Origin: Trichoplax sp. H2
Taxonomy: Eukaryota; Placozoa; Uniplacotomia; Trichoplacea
Direction: 5' to 3'
Assembly (NCBI GenBank): GCA_003344405.1
Contig: NOWV01000002.1
Location: forward strand, 682,001 to 746,000
Length of the DNA stretch: 64,000 nucleotides
A program made the translations under genes and the position numbers. Below, piece by piece: positions 53,101 through 64,000 of the stretch (within the stretch, counting starts at the first letter, position 1; each line of letters opens with the position of its first letter). The notes below the pieces were generated by a model that did not search any database, was not told the origin of the DNA, and saw only the letters and a list, made by a program, of their open reading frames with translations.

Positions 53101-55706
53101 AATTATTGGATACAGGTGATTAGCAGTGGAATATGATCGTAAGCAGCCAGTTACAAGATATCCATAAATTGTTTAATATTGCGTCAAAACTTTTAAGAGT
53201 CAATTTTAGCGGCGAATACTTGATAAGTTGGTACAAATCGTTAAAGTGCATCAATTACTATATTGTATGATCATTAATTTTCTAGTCTTATGCTTGGTTT
53301 CATCTTGGAAATTAGATAGATCAAATCATATACATAATTAATTGATTATTCCGTAACTGAGTTATTGATATTGTTTTCGAATTGTTTTTGTTTTGATCTA
53401 AAACTTGACAGTACACGCTCTGTAACGTTTAAATACATTCCATATAAACTGATGAACCTGAAACTAACGAAATTTTTGTTTTCTTGCTCTTTGCAGTATA
53501 TACTATATGTGCGTAAAATATGGCTAAAGCTTAAAATGCGGCTATTAAATAAAGCATAATAACCGATTTCAAATATTAGCTGTAAGATACGCGCATATAT
53601 TCGATTTATTATAGGATCAAATGTCAAATAAGCAATGTATAAATTTATAAATCTAGCTATTAGGAGATCCTGTGGGGCTCAGTATTTTCGCACCACATTG
53701 CGCCTGAATTGGCAAACTGATTAGGATAGGATAAATCAATTGGATAATTTATTATTTACTATTAGTGGAACCAGTACTATAGCATTATTATTTAATCATT
53801 TCTGTGTTAATTTGCAAAAAAACGACGTAGCTCATACTATCAGAATGGGTACGAATATAAATTATGCGATATTATTTAGTCGTCGTTTACTATCCAGATA
53901 TCTTATCGTACCGTATCTAACTTAAAATTTCGTGCAAGAGGTAAAGAAATGAATAAAGCTGTGCTACCATTAGCGGAAGTAGTCGTATTTTAAGATAAAT
54001 TAATAGACATATTTGACATTAAATAAAATTATACGGTTCGGATAGAGTTTAAATGTAGCATTAATCGGAAAGCTTATCGTTAGTTAGATCAGTTAAAAAT
54101 TTATCATTATCTTTGGTTTCTACTATTAAATCATGGAACTTAAAAGCTACATTGCTTTTTCTGCGTAGCTCATTTTTTTGCATTTAAAGTAATGCTTTAT
54201 AGTAAGACTGGCTAATCTGTACGTGATGGATCAACATTTCAATACTGTATTAAGCTATCCAAATAAGTTGGCATTTAGATGCTAACGTAATCAACTGCAA
54301 ATCATCATGTTTATGATTCTTAATTCCCCTCCCCCCATAAGTATGTTCAAGGACTATAGTATTGTATTATTTTCGAAAAGATCTAGGTTCATTATAACCG
54401 GGTATACTTGCTACTAAATGATCCAATATCATTATTATACTGCAGAGTTGCCCGAGTTCTCAGAATTACGGTAGCGATTTTTGAGCGATCATAGTGTCTT
54501 ATACGGTATACGAGTACATCTTTCACAACATTAAAAATGTCTCAATATTACTTTTAATAGCGATTTTAAATCAATAGACTGATTCCAGGACATGGTATTA
54601 CAAAAATTATACTAATAATATTAAATAATTGGATAACTAGATAAGCACAACTACTATCGAACTTCTTACTATGTTCTTTAGAGTATTAATCGTGTAATAG
54701 AAAGTATTGGTAGTCTAACAGATAGTAATATTTGTACAACAATGAATAATTATGGAACAAAAGTATTGTTGTTGTACTACGACATATATTAATTATCGTG
54801 TAGGCTTGGTCAATTGTTGAGATCCTTAGATCAACAAGATTTTTCCTTCATATCACTCTACCTTATGGAAAGAATAGAATATGGTATATGCCTTGAGAAA
54901 CTTCTAGTATACCGTACTCTGCAAGATCATTTCATTTTATTACGTGGCGTTTGCTTTTATTTTTAAACATGGCTTGTAAGCTTGATATCGATCGTATCAA
55001 CTTCTAGTTACTTTTCTGAATCACGTAATATTCTAGAAATAGTCAAGTTCCTAGAAGAATTCTTGAGGGTTACATATGAGGTATAATTGCGATTTTCTTC
55101 CGTCCCATTGCGTGACATATCCCTTTATTTATAAATATGGTTAGGAAGAATGAACTTGTATATCTAAGTCCAAATACGTATTCATACAACGTTAGGATTT
55201 AAAAAGGTTTCCTAAAAGAACTCTTATATATATATTTACCTTTAAATTTTGAATATGACAAGAAAAATTCTTTGGGGTTATTGGAAATGCTCTTTAAATT
55301 ATAAACCTGCATGTTTTGCATGGTGTTGTTATACATTTTAACCCTTCTTTTTCAAACAAAGTCGGAAACCTTGCTTCATGCATTTACATAGAAATATTGT
55401 GCGTTATTTTTTGTTTCGAAATATTGAAAATTATGAACGAATTGCTAGAAGAAGTCTTCCGCAGACTTTATGGAAATATTTTATACGGCATGTTTTGTAA
55501 TTTCATTGCATAGGTTAAGTATTGCCGTATTTGAATATGGCTTTGAAAGCATGTCCTCGCATCCGTCCAAATACGTATTTTGTATCAATTTGTTGGGCCA
55601 ATATAACATTTCCGAGAGATATTTAAGCGTGTGCTTAGAGCAGAATCATATCAGTTATTTCAAGTTTCAGTTTTTCCGTCAGTGTTAATTTGCTTCCTGC
55701 TTTACT
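47109..55706. other. 8.6 kb without an assigned gene
   Basis: Very AT-rich. Upstream flank of the receptor cyclase and of the FoxG-like gene. I searched it for the missing partner exons of the second ligand-binding exon at 57205-57904 and saw none. Minus-strand frames at 51,499-51,705 and 51,764-52,054 are unrecognised. If the alternative-first-exon hypothesis is right, this whole stretch is intron. Confidence 0.45.
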
Positions 55707-56444
55707 ATGAGGAAAAAGGAAAATGATAACAATAATATTGCCAGAAAAAATGATTCCGAAAGCCAAATAGATAGCCGTGGCAATTCACCCACATTGAGGG
55801 AAGAAAATGAAAAAAGCAATATCAACGATTTTCAGAAACCGCCTTTTTCGTATAATGCATTAATTTTGATGGCTATTAAAAGTTCGCCTAATAAAAGATT
55901 GACGCTAAGTCAAATCTACGATTATATCGTGAAAAACTATCCATACTACCGTAAGAAAAAGCAAAATTGGCAAAATTCAATCCGGCATAATTTGAGTTTA
56001 AATAAATGCTTTGTTAAAACCGAACGCAGTTTCAACGATCCTGGAAAAGGGAGTTACTGGGAATTGAATCAATCATGCGAGGATATTGAAATTGGTCCTA
56101 AAACTGGCAAATTACGCCGAAAGAATAATTCGTCGAATAGATTACGTTCGTATCAAATCAGCTTTAGTCCTTATTCGATATCGTCTGTGACTGCGACCAC
56201 TGCAGGTAATGGAGTAGCACGCAGTAGGCCTTCAAGATTTTTTAATGCACATTCATTCAACGCTCAAGAAAGCCTTACTGCTGCTGACCCTTTCGTCGGT
56301 AATAATCAGATTGCTCTTGCTGCCAATGCATTTCGGCTGCCGTCAATATCGACATCTATTCCTATGATATATAGTATTTCTTCTGCCTATTCCTGTCATC
56401 ACCCTCTTTCGGGTACACAGAATTCATTTGTTAATATATATTAA
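55707..56444 (+). CDS. Forkhead transcription factor, FoxG-like
   Basis: Intronless gene for a 245-residue DNA-binding transcription factor. The Forkhead domain is at residues 44-139: [45 protein letters not shown] (recognition helix), [19 protein letters not shown]. The wing end [10 protein letters not shown] and the NALI-MAI start are typical of FoxG rather than other Fox classes. The N-terminal 43 residues are polar and the C-terminal 105 are Ser/Ala-rich without a motif I recognise, shorter than in vertebrate FoxG1. The ATG at 55707 is the first in frame and leaves a complete domain. A plus-strand AATAAA lies at 56632-56637. It sits between, and opposite in strand to, the two ligand-binding exons of receptor-cyclase type. 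Confidence 0.88.
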   Translation: MRKKENDNNNIARKNDSESQIDSRGNSPTLREENEKSNINDFQKPPFSYNALILMAIKSSPNKRLTLSQIYDYIVKNYPYYRKKKQNWQNSIRHNLSLNKCFVKTERSFNDPGKGSYWELNQSCEDIEIGPKTGKLRRKNNSSNRLRSYQISFSPYSISSVTATTAGNGVARSRPSRFFNAHSFNAQESLTAADPFVGNNQIALAANAFRLPSISTSIPMIYSISSAYSCHHPLSGTQNSFVNIY

Positions 56445-57204
56445 TCGGCAAAAAAGATTTTTGCCATAAATCATTTGGTCGTAAATATTCAATATATATA
56501 TGACGTGGTTAGAAAACTTTCGCATTTGATGCGAACAGAGTGATAAGAAGAAGTTGAATAGCTTCCCTGTTGATACTAACAGTATTTTCTCGTATGTTTG
56601 AACGTTATTTAGTTGTTGGATAGCTAGTGGAAATAAAGTGATATTAAAAGTAGTTTATGTTCGAAAGCTATAAACTCGTACTAGTAGAATTTATATTGTT
56701 GACGTGAGCAAAATAATTAGAATGGTAGTAATCGTTGATAGATTACATGTATATTGGTTTTGAGGGTTGAATGGTTTATAGTTATATTGGTTATGATAGT
56801 TGATGATAAAAACGCTGGAATTATTAGATATGTTAGCAGCTATGTATCTTATTTGACTAAGTAAAATAAAATTTGATCAAATAATCCGTTTAAGCGTATT
56901 AAAATGAGTTATTATAGTTTATGATCAGAAATTGTACAATTACAAACGCACGTATATTTAAAATGGACCCCATCGATATGAAGCTGACTTGTAACCTAGA
57001 TAGAAATGCTCGCGTATATATATCCTCGATCGCGGCGTTAAATTAATACACAATTGTCTTTTTTATGAACAAAAAGTACGAATTCGGTTAATCGTTATTC
57101 TCATGCAGTTCAGCAAATTATGTATTTAGCAGCAGTTTCTGCCTCGAAATAAGTCACAAACATATTCGCATATATTTCTGTAGTATGCAACTATTTCTAC
57201 TTAC
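56445..57204. other. Short intergenic region
   Basis: Between the FoxG-like gene and the minus-strand ligand-binding exon. It holds the probable FoxG 3' UTR. No cyclase-type exon continuing the upstream minus-strand exon was seen. Confidence 0.5.
56632..56637 (+). promoter_or_regulatory. Candidate poly(A) signal of the FoxG-like gene
   Basis: AATAAA 188 bases after the stop codon, a plausible distance. Use is inferred. Confidence 0.35.
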
Positions 57205-57904
57205 TGCGTGCTTGGATCAATAACTCAGCCTTGTGTCTTAAAGGTACCTTCTTGTCGTTAGATAAACCAACTCCAGTTTGAAAATTATACTGTTCGAATT
57301 TAATCCCTTGCGGTGCACCTTGCTTAATAGCGATTGCCACTACTTGCCATGCATTCTCTAACGATGTTAACAAACCAACTCTGGTCCAGTTGTAGTGCTT
57401 GACTAATAGTTGTATTAATTTACCAACAGCGGAATAAGGGCCCGAAGTACGAGTAAATGTAGCAAATTTTTTCTTATCAGATAATGAGGGAGATGCACAA
57501 CCCCATGATATCATGGGTACATTCCAAGCAGCTGCCAAAATGCCTCCTGGCTCACACCCAACACTACAAGCAGGTCCAACGAATGATCGAACTGGTTGTT
57601 GCTTGTTTCGCCACAGATTCGCCATAGCGGTCAAACTATCTTGCGTTGTACAACCACTGTTGACTAGAGTAGTATATAGGCGATAGTTGACTAATACAGA
57701 CGAATCATTGTTAACGGTTTCGATTGCAATATCTGCACCAGGTATAATATGAGTGGGTGCTATCCAGCCACCTGATGTTGGTATCATTAATCCAATATGC
57801 AACAATTGTGTTTGCTGCGAACTACTGTTATTACATAAGACCATTAAACAGAACGGTCCAGTCAATAATAACGTCAATACTACCATCCTTGAAGCCATTT
57901 TCAA
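57205..57904 (-). CDS. Second receptor-cyclase-type ligand-binding first exon (partial or alternative)
   Basis: Single exon of 233 codons plus one base starting at an ATG: signal peptide (about residues 1-25, VVLTLLLTGPFCLMVLC) and the first half of an ANF-receptor ligand-binding region. It is clearly paralogous to exon 1 of the receptor guanylate cyclase 10 kb away: both have FxGPxCSxxCxPGxILA, WNxPMISxxC and a following RT-G segment. It ends at a good donor (GCACGCA then GTAAGT) in phase 1, as exon 1 of the cyclase does. No continuing exon was found between here and 47.1 kb, so it is an alternative first exon of the downstream cyclase, a decaying partial duplicate, or the start of a gene with exons I failed to see. 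The frame has no stops or frameshifts, which argues against an old pseudogene. Confidence 0.8.
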
Positions 57905-60900
57905 TTACTACTGCTTAAATTGCGGATAATAATTTTATAATTTTTCCAGTAGCTCCTTTCAATTATCCTATAATAAACATTGTATATATTTGAATTAGAA
58001 TAAAACTATTACATGCACACTAAATTATAGTCGAAGCTATGATTATAATTTTAATTTTCCTACTATTTATTTGATTAATGATTAAAAATAAATTGTAAAA
58101 GGTGTTTCGACTTTCGAATTGATTAATTTTACCAAATTGTTCTTATCCTTTAATAACAAGAGATTTAGTAACATTAATTGAGAGATGGTGATGGATTGAT
58201 AGGTGAAATATGATAGGTGAATGTTTCTCATGCGGCGAAATTGAATAATTTTGGGCCAAGAGGTAAGCGTAATTTTTAACTATTGAACCAAAGATTAGTA
58301 GATCTTACGGTAAGATTTAGTAATCCTTGATTGAACGATGGTGTTCCAGTTACCGTACTAATTTCATATACAGTATAGTTGCAGTTACGCAAGCATCGGA
58401 GAAAGTAAGGGTAACCGTATACGCTTCAAATCAATTCAATTGCAAGAAAGGATTTATTTCAATATTACAAAATGATTGGAATAAAAACGAAGTGACTAAA
58501 ATTTTGAATAATGATTATCTTACGGAAGAAATTTCTCTTTGGATTTTTTCCGCGTAGTCAATTTGATTAGTTTCTTTGATTTTCAGGAATTACTCAATGT
58601 CCTTGGATAAGATCAATCTGTAATGAGAACGTTGAATTAGTAAAATTAGAGTTAGAAAGAGCTTCAGCTTAACTTGAGATTGCTATCATTTCACGGCATT
58701 TAAGAAGGATAAGTTAAGCTAATTTTATAGCTCAGGCTATTCATTTGTATGTCTGATAATAGTATATCGTAACTTCAGTAATCTAGACACTTTCAATAAA
58801 CGAATCGATTTACAAGTAACTTGAACTGAAAAGAATATTAACGGATATTGTAGGCCAATTAATAGTATCTACCAATATTTTCAGTATGTTTATAGTTATG
58901 TAAAATCATAAATTAGAGTAGATGGTAGTTGGATCAGAAAGCTTAAGGCAAGATCAATTTACCTATAGTGTTCCAGTATAGTTACATCAAATTCAAGTAT
59001 CGATATTAGTACTCAACAAGATATTGTAAATCAACTGGATTGGCCTTGTGTTATCGTATGATTTCAGCCAATTACTGCTATACTTTGTAGTTCACGTAAT
59101 ACCCTACTGCATAACATAAATTTTTCTGTGAGTGTAAAGGAGAAGTAGTGTGAAACATTTATGCTTGTGATAATTATGATAAATATTATAAATATTAAGC
59201 ATTTATATATAATTGTACCCTTATTATATACTTATTACCAAACGAGGTCTTGCATATGGTATAATGAGAATATAAAGATATTTAGTGTACTGTTTAGGGA
59301 AGCGTAAGCTTCCGTTCTTATATGCTTTATCATCTACTGTTATTCAATTCAGCTAGCAATGGCTTACAATTGTGCTTTACTAAAGAATTTCGATGAGTGC
59401 TATATTGTACAAATTGTACAGAAATCAATATGTATAAAAATCGGTTAAAAAATGATTAAAAACAATGCACGTTCATTTTAGTTGCAGCTATTTTGAATCT
59501 CCGTATAAGAGAAAGAAAAGGTTAAAATTTTCTCTGAAGGTCAAATAGGTATAATAGACATTTGTCTACAAGATTATTTATAGTATTGACTATTTTTGCA
59601 TTATGCTGTAGCTTTACTCCACCTAATGTAAACTCAAACTTTAGGTAATCTACTATGAATCGACGGTAAGAGTAGGTATTATTATCATTTACATATATGT
59701 GACAAACATTATTCCTGATATATATTCTTATTCCGATATATATGCACTATTTCTTTTTATGAAAAGGTAATTAGCATCTAAGTTATATCCATAAATTTGT
59801 AAACTCAACAGTTTGAAGTTTATAGGTATTTGTATAGGAGATCTCGAATAATCAGAGAATTACTTCTTCAGTATGAAGATATAGAACAGATAAGGTGTGA
59901 ATAATTGTAGAGATAATTTATAGAAAAGAGCTATTTTCGATTATTTGAAAGGAATGAGGACGGAAAGAAATTAATGCCGTAGTTTATTCGATTTATACTC
60001 GTTTCATTTAATCTCACATTCATTTAAGAAATCTTCTGTAATTGCTTTGATTAGTGCAAGATTGTAAAATTTTGGTTGTACTATCTCATTTTTAGTATAT
60101 TTTGATTATCAAAATTTCTTATGAAGACAAAATATTATTGTTACATCCGATTGGGTTCATAAGCCAGTATTAAATACAATCTATCTATGGCGATGTGCTG
60201 TCCATTGTCTAACTGAAATGAACTATTTAGTGGCTAGCGTTTCATAAATTACAATTTTGAAAATAATTCTAACTTAGTGCTATTGCAATAAATAAATGTA
60301 TTTCCTTTTCTTCCACTGACTATGAAATTATTCCTATCTAAAATATGGCCGAAATCAGTGAATTAATAATTAAGATGAATATTAAGTGCGCGATCATATT
60401 CGACAAGAAATGATTTTTAATTATTCTTTACCTTTGAAATGTTCACCTTGGTATATTAAAAATCTCTTGTAAATACTTTAAAAGGGAAGAAAAGGATAAT
60501 GTTTATTCTAAATAGCAATGTTGAGGTACCATGACGTAATATGGTACTATTTTCTTAAGACTAAGATATTTAATTTATAACGCTCCTATAACATCCTGAT
60601 TTATTTTTTACAATTAGTGTCGTATTTTTAAGATTACCTAAAAATTTGATCAAATATTCTAGCAAAAAAAGCTAGCCACTTAGTATAATATTATTATAGG
60701 GCGATCGAACAGAATTTTCATCCCCTAAGGATAAAGTGTTTAATTAAAGTCATAATAACCTGAATTGCATATAGAAAGAATTTATTTATATCTATAAAAG
60801 CATACGCTAGCAAATAAATATTTCAGAACTAGAACACTACGAGATATTTCAATAAATATCAAATACTGCGGAGACCTTAACTTGTAACTCTCTGAGATAC

Positions 60901-62602
60901 GTTCAGCTTTATGATCATTATATCGGCAATGATATTTTTGTTGGTATTATTTAAATACAGTAGGTTGTTGACTAATCATTTAAATATCAAAGTTTAATAT
61001 CAGGCATTATAATTATACAAGACTAACCTGAAAATATGAAGTTGATAGACTAGATGTGTAACATAGATCATTTCTTTCCCATGTTAAACATAAATGTCAA
61101 TATACTGTGAGGAATGTCCTAAAGAAAAAATATTCAACGAATTATTAATATACTAGAGTAATGTTTTAATTGTAATAGTGTTTCGTTTTGCTTTAAAAGT
61201 TATTGCAATTGCTTAACTTTAATTAAAATTGCTTTGTAATCATCAAACCAATAGTATTCAATTTTTATTTCTTCTTACAAGTTTCATTGTTAATATAAGC
61301 ATAAAATTCCACTTAATAATACAATATTGCAAGTGAAAGCCATTTAATTTGTGGAAATTATTAAAATAGACGTACCATAAGTGGTTACTTTTTATTTGCT
61401 TTTGTATACCGGTATTCAACCAGTAAAATGTTGATTAATTTACGCACATGTATCAGTTATGTTCTCTCATCCGTCACTGATATTTTCAAAGAACGTAATA
61501 TGTCACCCTAGGCTGCTAATCTAAAGTAATTAAAGCATTTTACTACTATTGTCAAGAAAAATATCTTCTATTCGTATTTCTTGCTTTGATCAGAAAGTGA
61601 TTGTTTTAATCTATTTAGTGTTTTATCTGGGACGATCATCAGATATTGTTGTGTAAGTCTCTATTTATCAAAATATTCAAAGGATTTTATAAACATCAAA
61701 ATGGTTTAAAAAATTAGACAAAAGGAGGAATTGGAAAGATCAACCTTTGGAAGTAAAGAGTCTAATTTTTTTATCTTACATGGGTTAGGGGCAACAACCC
61801 TTTGCTTGCATATATATGTATACGTGTATATTCCTCTTAATTATTTTATTGATACTAAAGTTTGCATTGAACTTATTCGTTAGCCTGAAGTCAAGTTTTA
61901 GATAACGTTGAGCACTCGCTGCAAATTAAACTTCATATTTATGTTTAAAATTATGCATGAATAGCATTCTATGTAAGTTTTAACTGTTAAAGATAAAGAA
62001 TAAGTTAATATACTAGGATATTAGTCAGAAGAAAAGCCATTATGTAAAATAGCATTAACGTCGGTCAATATCACTAAGAATTACATTGATGTCGATCTAT
62101 TTTAATGGATATCAAAGCATAACCTAAAATATGTAGCTATCAACCGTACTGTACCGGTAGAATTCACTATTGGCTAGTGAACATAATAGGATGGCTAGAA
62201 TGATAGCTATTTAATATGCTATTAGATTATTCATACGATTACAATTACAAATGAATATCAGTAACTATACTGGACAGATTGGCAAAGTAGTAGAATTTCT
62301 AACCTAACTCGTGTTATGGCTCTTGCGAATACTAAATATCATTTAGACTTAAGATGCTTTTCTTATAATTTTTGTGATCAATTAGCAGCCTAAATATGAT
62401 GAGTAAACGGTTAAATACTAAAAATGGAATTTGATTACTATACTTGCGCAGCTAACCAACATAGCAATGCATACTACATACAATATTGATAGTACTGTAT
62501 CTGATTTTAAAACATGAGAATGTAATGATTAACTAGTTAATAGAATAAGTTAAAAGAAGTAACGAACTAATAACTAGTACAGTGATGACTAAGTATAAAA
62601 AT
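57905..62602. other. Intergenic region without an assigned gene
   Basis: AT-rich DNA upstream of the second ligand-binding exon. The longest frame (58,327-58,557, plus) has no recognisable similarity. Nothing else supported. Confidence 0.45.
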
Positions 62603-62966
62603 ACTCATATTTCTGTTTACTAGAGTTATTGTTTATCCTGCTCTAAATTGTTCAAGTTATTCTCACTTGAGGACCTTTTGCAATTATGATGGCATCAAAA
62701 CTTCTTCAATCAGTCTAGTTGAAGATAGCATAAGTGAGCGATTAATTGAAACATCTGCCGACTTTCTCTATGGTTCTAGCTTATGGTGTAATGATTTAAT
62801 GTATATAGATGAATTTTTCATTACGGTATTATGGATTAAAGTTTGAGTCATTCAATCAGTTATCGAAAGATAGTGTTCCTTACAATCCAATGTTGTATTC
62901 AGAATCATATTATTTATCTTGTCCGCAGTAGTAATAAAGAGAGAGAATGCCTATTTAGGGTATTCA
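62603..62966 (+). repeat. Gap-flanking duplicated segment, copy 1
   Basis: 364 bases beginning ACTCATATTTCTGTTTAC and ending TTTAGGGTATTCA at the N run. The same segment starts directly after the gap, with three substitutions and one 78-base insertion in the second copy. Most simply, two alleles of one locus placed in tandem by the assembler. Confidence 0.9.
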
Positions 62967-62986
62967 NNNNNNNNNNNNNNNNNNNN
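62967..62986. other. Assembly gap (20 N)
   Basis: Twenty undetermined bases exactly between the two duplicated copies. The 104-residue frame that crosses it (62,919-63,233) is an artefact. Confidence 0.98.
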
Positions 62987-63428
62987 ACTCATATTTCTGT
63001 TTACTAGAGTTATTGTTTATCCTGCTCTAAATTGTTCAAGTTATTCTCACTTGAGGACCTTTTGCAATTATGATGGCATCAAAACTTCTTCAATCAGTCT
63101 AGTTGAAGATAGCATAAGTGAGCGATTAATTGAAACTTCTGCCGACTTTCTCTATGGTTCTAGCTTATGGTGTAATGATTTAATGTATAATAGGAATGGC
63201 CGGAGTCTTAGCATTGGCCGTGACCAATCTTAAGGACAAAATCATTCTTAGGAATGGCCGTAACATATAGATGAATTTTTCATTACGGTATTATGGATTA
63301 AAGTTTGAGTCATTCAATCAGTTATCGAAAGATAGTGTTCCTTACAATCTAATGTTGTATTCAGAATCATATTATTTATCTTGTCCGCAGTAGCAATAAA
63401 GAGAGAGAATGCCTATTTAGGGTATTCA
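62987..63428 (+). repeat. Gap-flanking duplicated segment, copy 2
   Basis: 442 bases repeating 62603-62966 from first to last base. Differences: A to T near the ACATCTGCC/ACTTCTGCC site, C to T in ACAATCCAATG, T to C in GCAGTAGTAATA, and the insertion at 63190-63267. The level of difference is what two haplotypes would show. Confidence 0.9.
63190..63264. mobile_element. 75-bp insertion present in one copy only
   Basis: Absent from copy 1 at the matching site. Flanked by a direct ATA (63187-63189 and 63265-63267), which could be a 3-bp target-site duplication. Internally it has a 12-base direct repeat, TAGGAATGGCCG, at 63191-63202 and 63249-63260, and is GC-richer than its surroundings. No coding capacity. 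It could be a small non-autonomous element, or a deletion in the other allele. Confidence 0.45.
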
Positions 63429-64000
63429 TTTCTTCACTATAAGATATTATTCATGTAGTTGGAATTTATTTTAACAGACAAAATTATATCCTTTGAGTAA
63501 GATCATAAATTCGAATTAACAAAAATAAAACTGGATTCGTTACTTGATTGAAAGCCTTTAGATAGATCTGAATACTGTTCAAGCGTTTATTGGTTTGATT
63601 ATTCATTCGTACTCAAAGAAACTCAAAATTTAAAATCGGTCTCTGACGCTTATGGTTCTATTATTAGATCTACAAGAAATATTCAATTTATTGTAAACCT
63701 CGCTTTTGCTATTATTGTCTAGTGGCTTACTCTTTCATTTTCAGAATATTTAGTTGTTTATGAACTCTTCTTAAATTATAATAAAATATGACTAAATCTG
63801 AGATGTAATGTTAATTTTAGTAATCTGTCAATTCGCTAGTATCCTCGCTCAAAGTGTGACTAAAAAGATCTTTCCATTAGAGTCAACTATTTAATGTTCA
63901 ATGTATTAGTTACGGACAACAACTTGAACTAATATCGCAGAACGATTTTCTTCTGATTCAGTTATTTGAATGAGAACTGATCGGATAACAACCAAGTCTG
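63429..64000. other. Unassigned right end of window
   Basis: AT-rich sequence after the duplicated segment. No gene or repeat recognised. Confidence 0.4.

Noticed and set aside
58327-58557. 76-codon plus-strand frame
   Set aside because: No recognisable similarity, start context or splice sites; consistent with chance.
62919-63233. 104-codon frame crossing the N run
   Set aside because: It contains undetermined residues and joins two copies of a duplicated non-coding segment.
1-64000. Transposase, reverse transcriptase, viral or CRISPR sequences
   Set aside because: None of the diagnostic motifs or spaced repeat arrays were seen on either strand.

Overview
The window is AT-rich animal nuclear DNA. 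Genes are split by many short GT-AG introns, and the gene set is metazoan: a Forkhead factor of FoxG type, an SRCR/MAM/EGF secreted protein, a receptor guanylate cyclase and an EMSY-type ENT-domain gene. A compact early-branching animal, most likely a placozoan (Trichoplax-like), fits best. That is inference from gene content, base composition and intron size; no species-specific marker was identified. A 20-base run of N shows it is a scaffold from a draft assembly.

Layout. 1-5.7 kb (minus): 4-aminobutyrate aminotransferase (ABAT) in 15 visible coding exons, with only the extreme N-terminus missing. 5.7-14.9 kb: no recognisable gene, but a 2.4-kb block saturated with TACTGTA/TACAGTA words and a duplicated 55-bp unit. 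14.9-22.6 kb (plus): a 15-exon gene with an EMSY-type ENT domain at its N-terminus and an AT-hook plus bromodomain at its C-terminus; all splice phases close into one 1,922-residue frame. 24.0-27.8 kb (minus): a secreted protein of signal peptide, four SRCR domains, MAM and EGF (652 aa). 30.9-34.7 kb (plus): a CFAP97/hemingway-family ciliary protein (332 aa). 37.6-47.1 kb (minus): a complete receptor guanylate cyclase in 18 exons (1,108 aa). 55.7-56.4 kb (plus): an intronless FoxG-like gene. 57.2-57.9 kb (minus): a second ligand-binding first exon, paralogous to exon 1 of the cyclase and ending in the same splice phase. 62.6-63.4 kb: a locally duplicated segment on both sides of the N gap, one copy carrying a 78-bp insertion.

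The genes are unrelated single loci rather than an operon-like system. Exon joins were derived by hand from GT/AG sites, reading phase and family alignment from memory. Exon lengths are arithmetically consistent with open frames in every model, but no transcript evidence was available. The observations most worth following are the ENT-bromodomain fusion and the possible alternative first exons that would swap part of the receptor cyclase ligand-binding domain.
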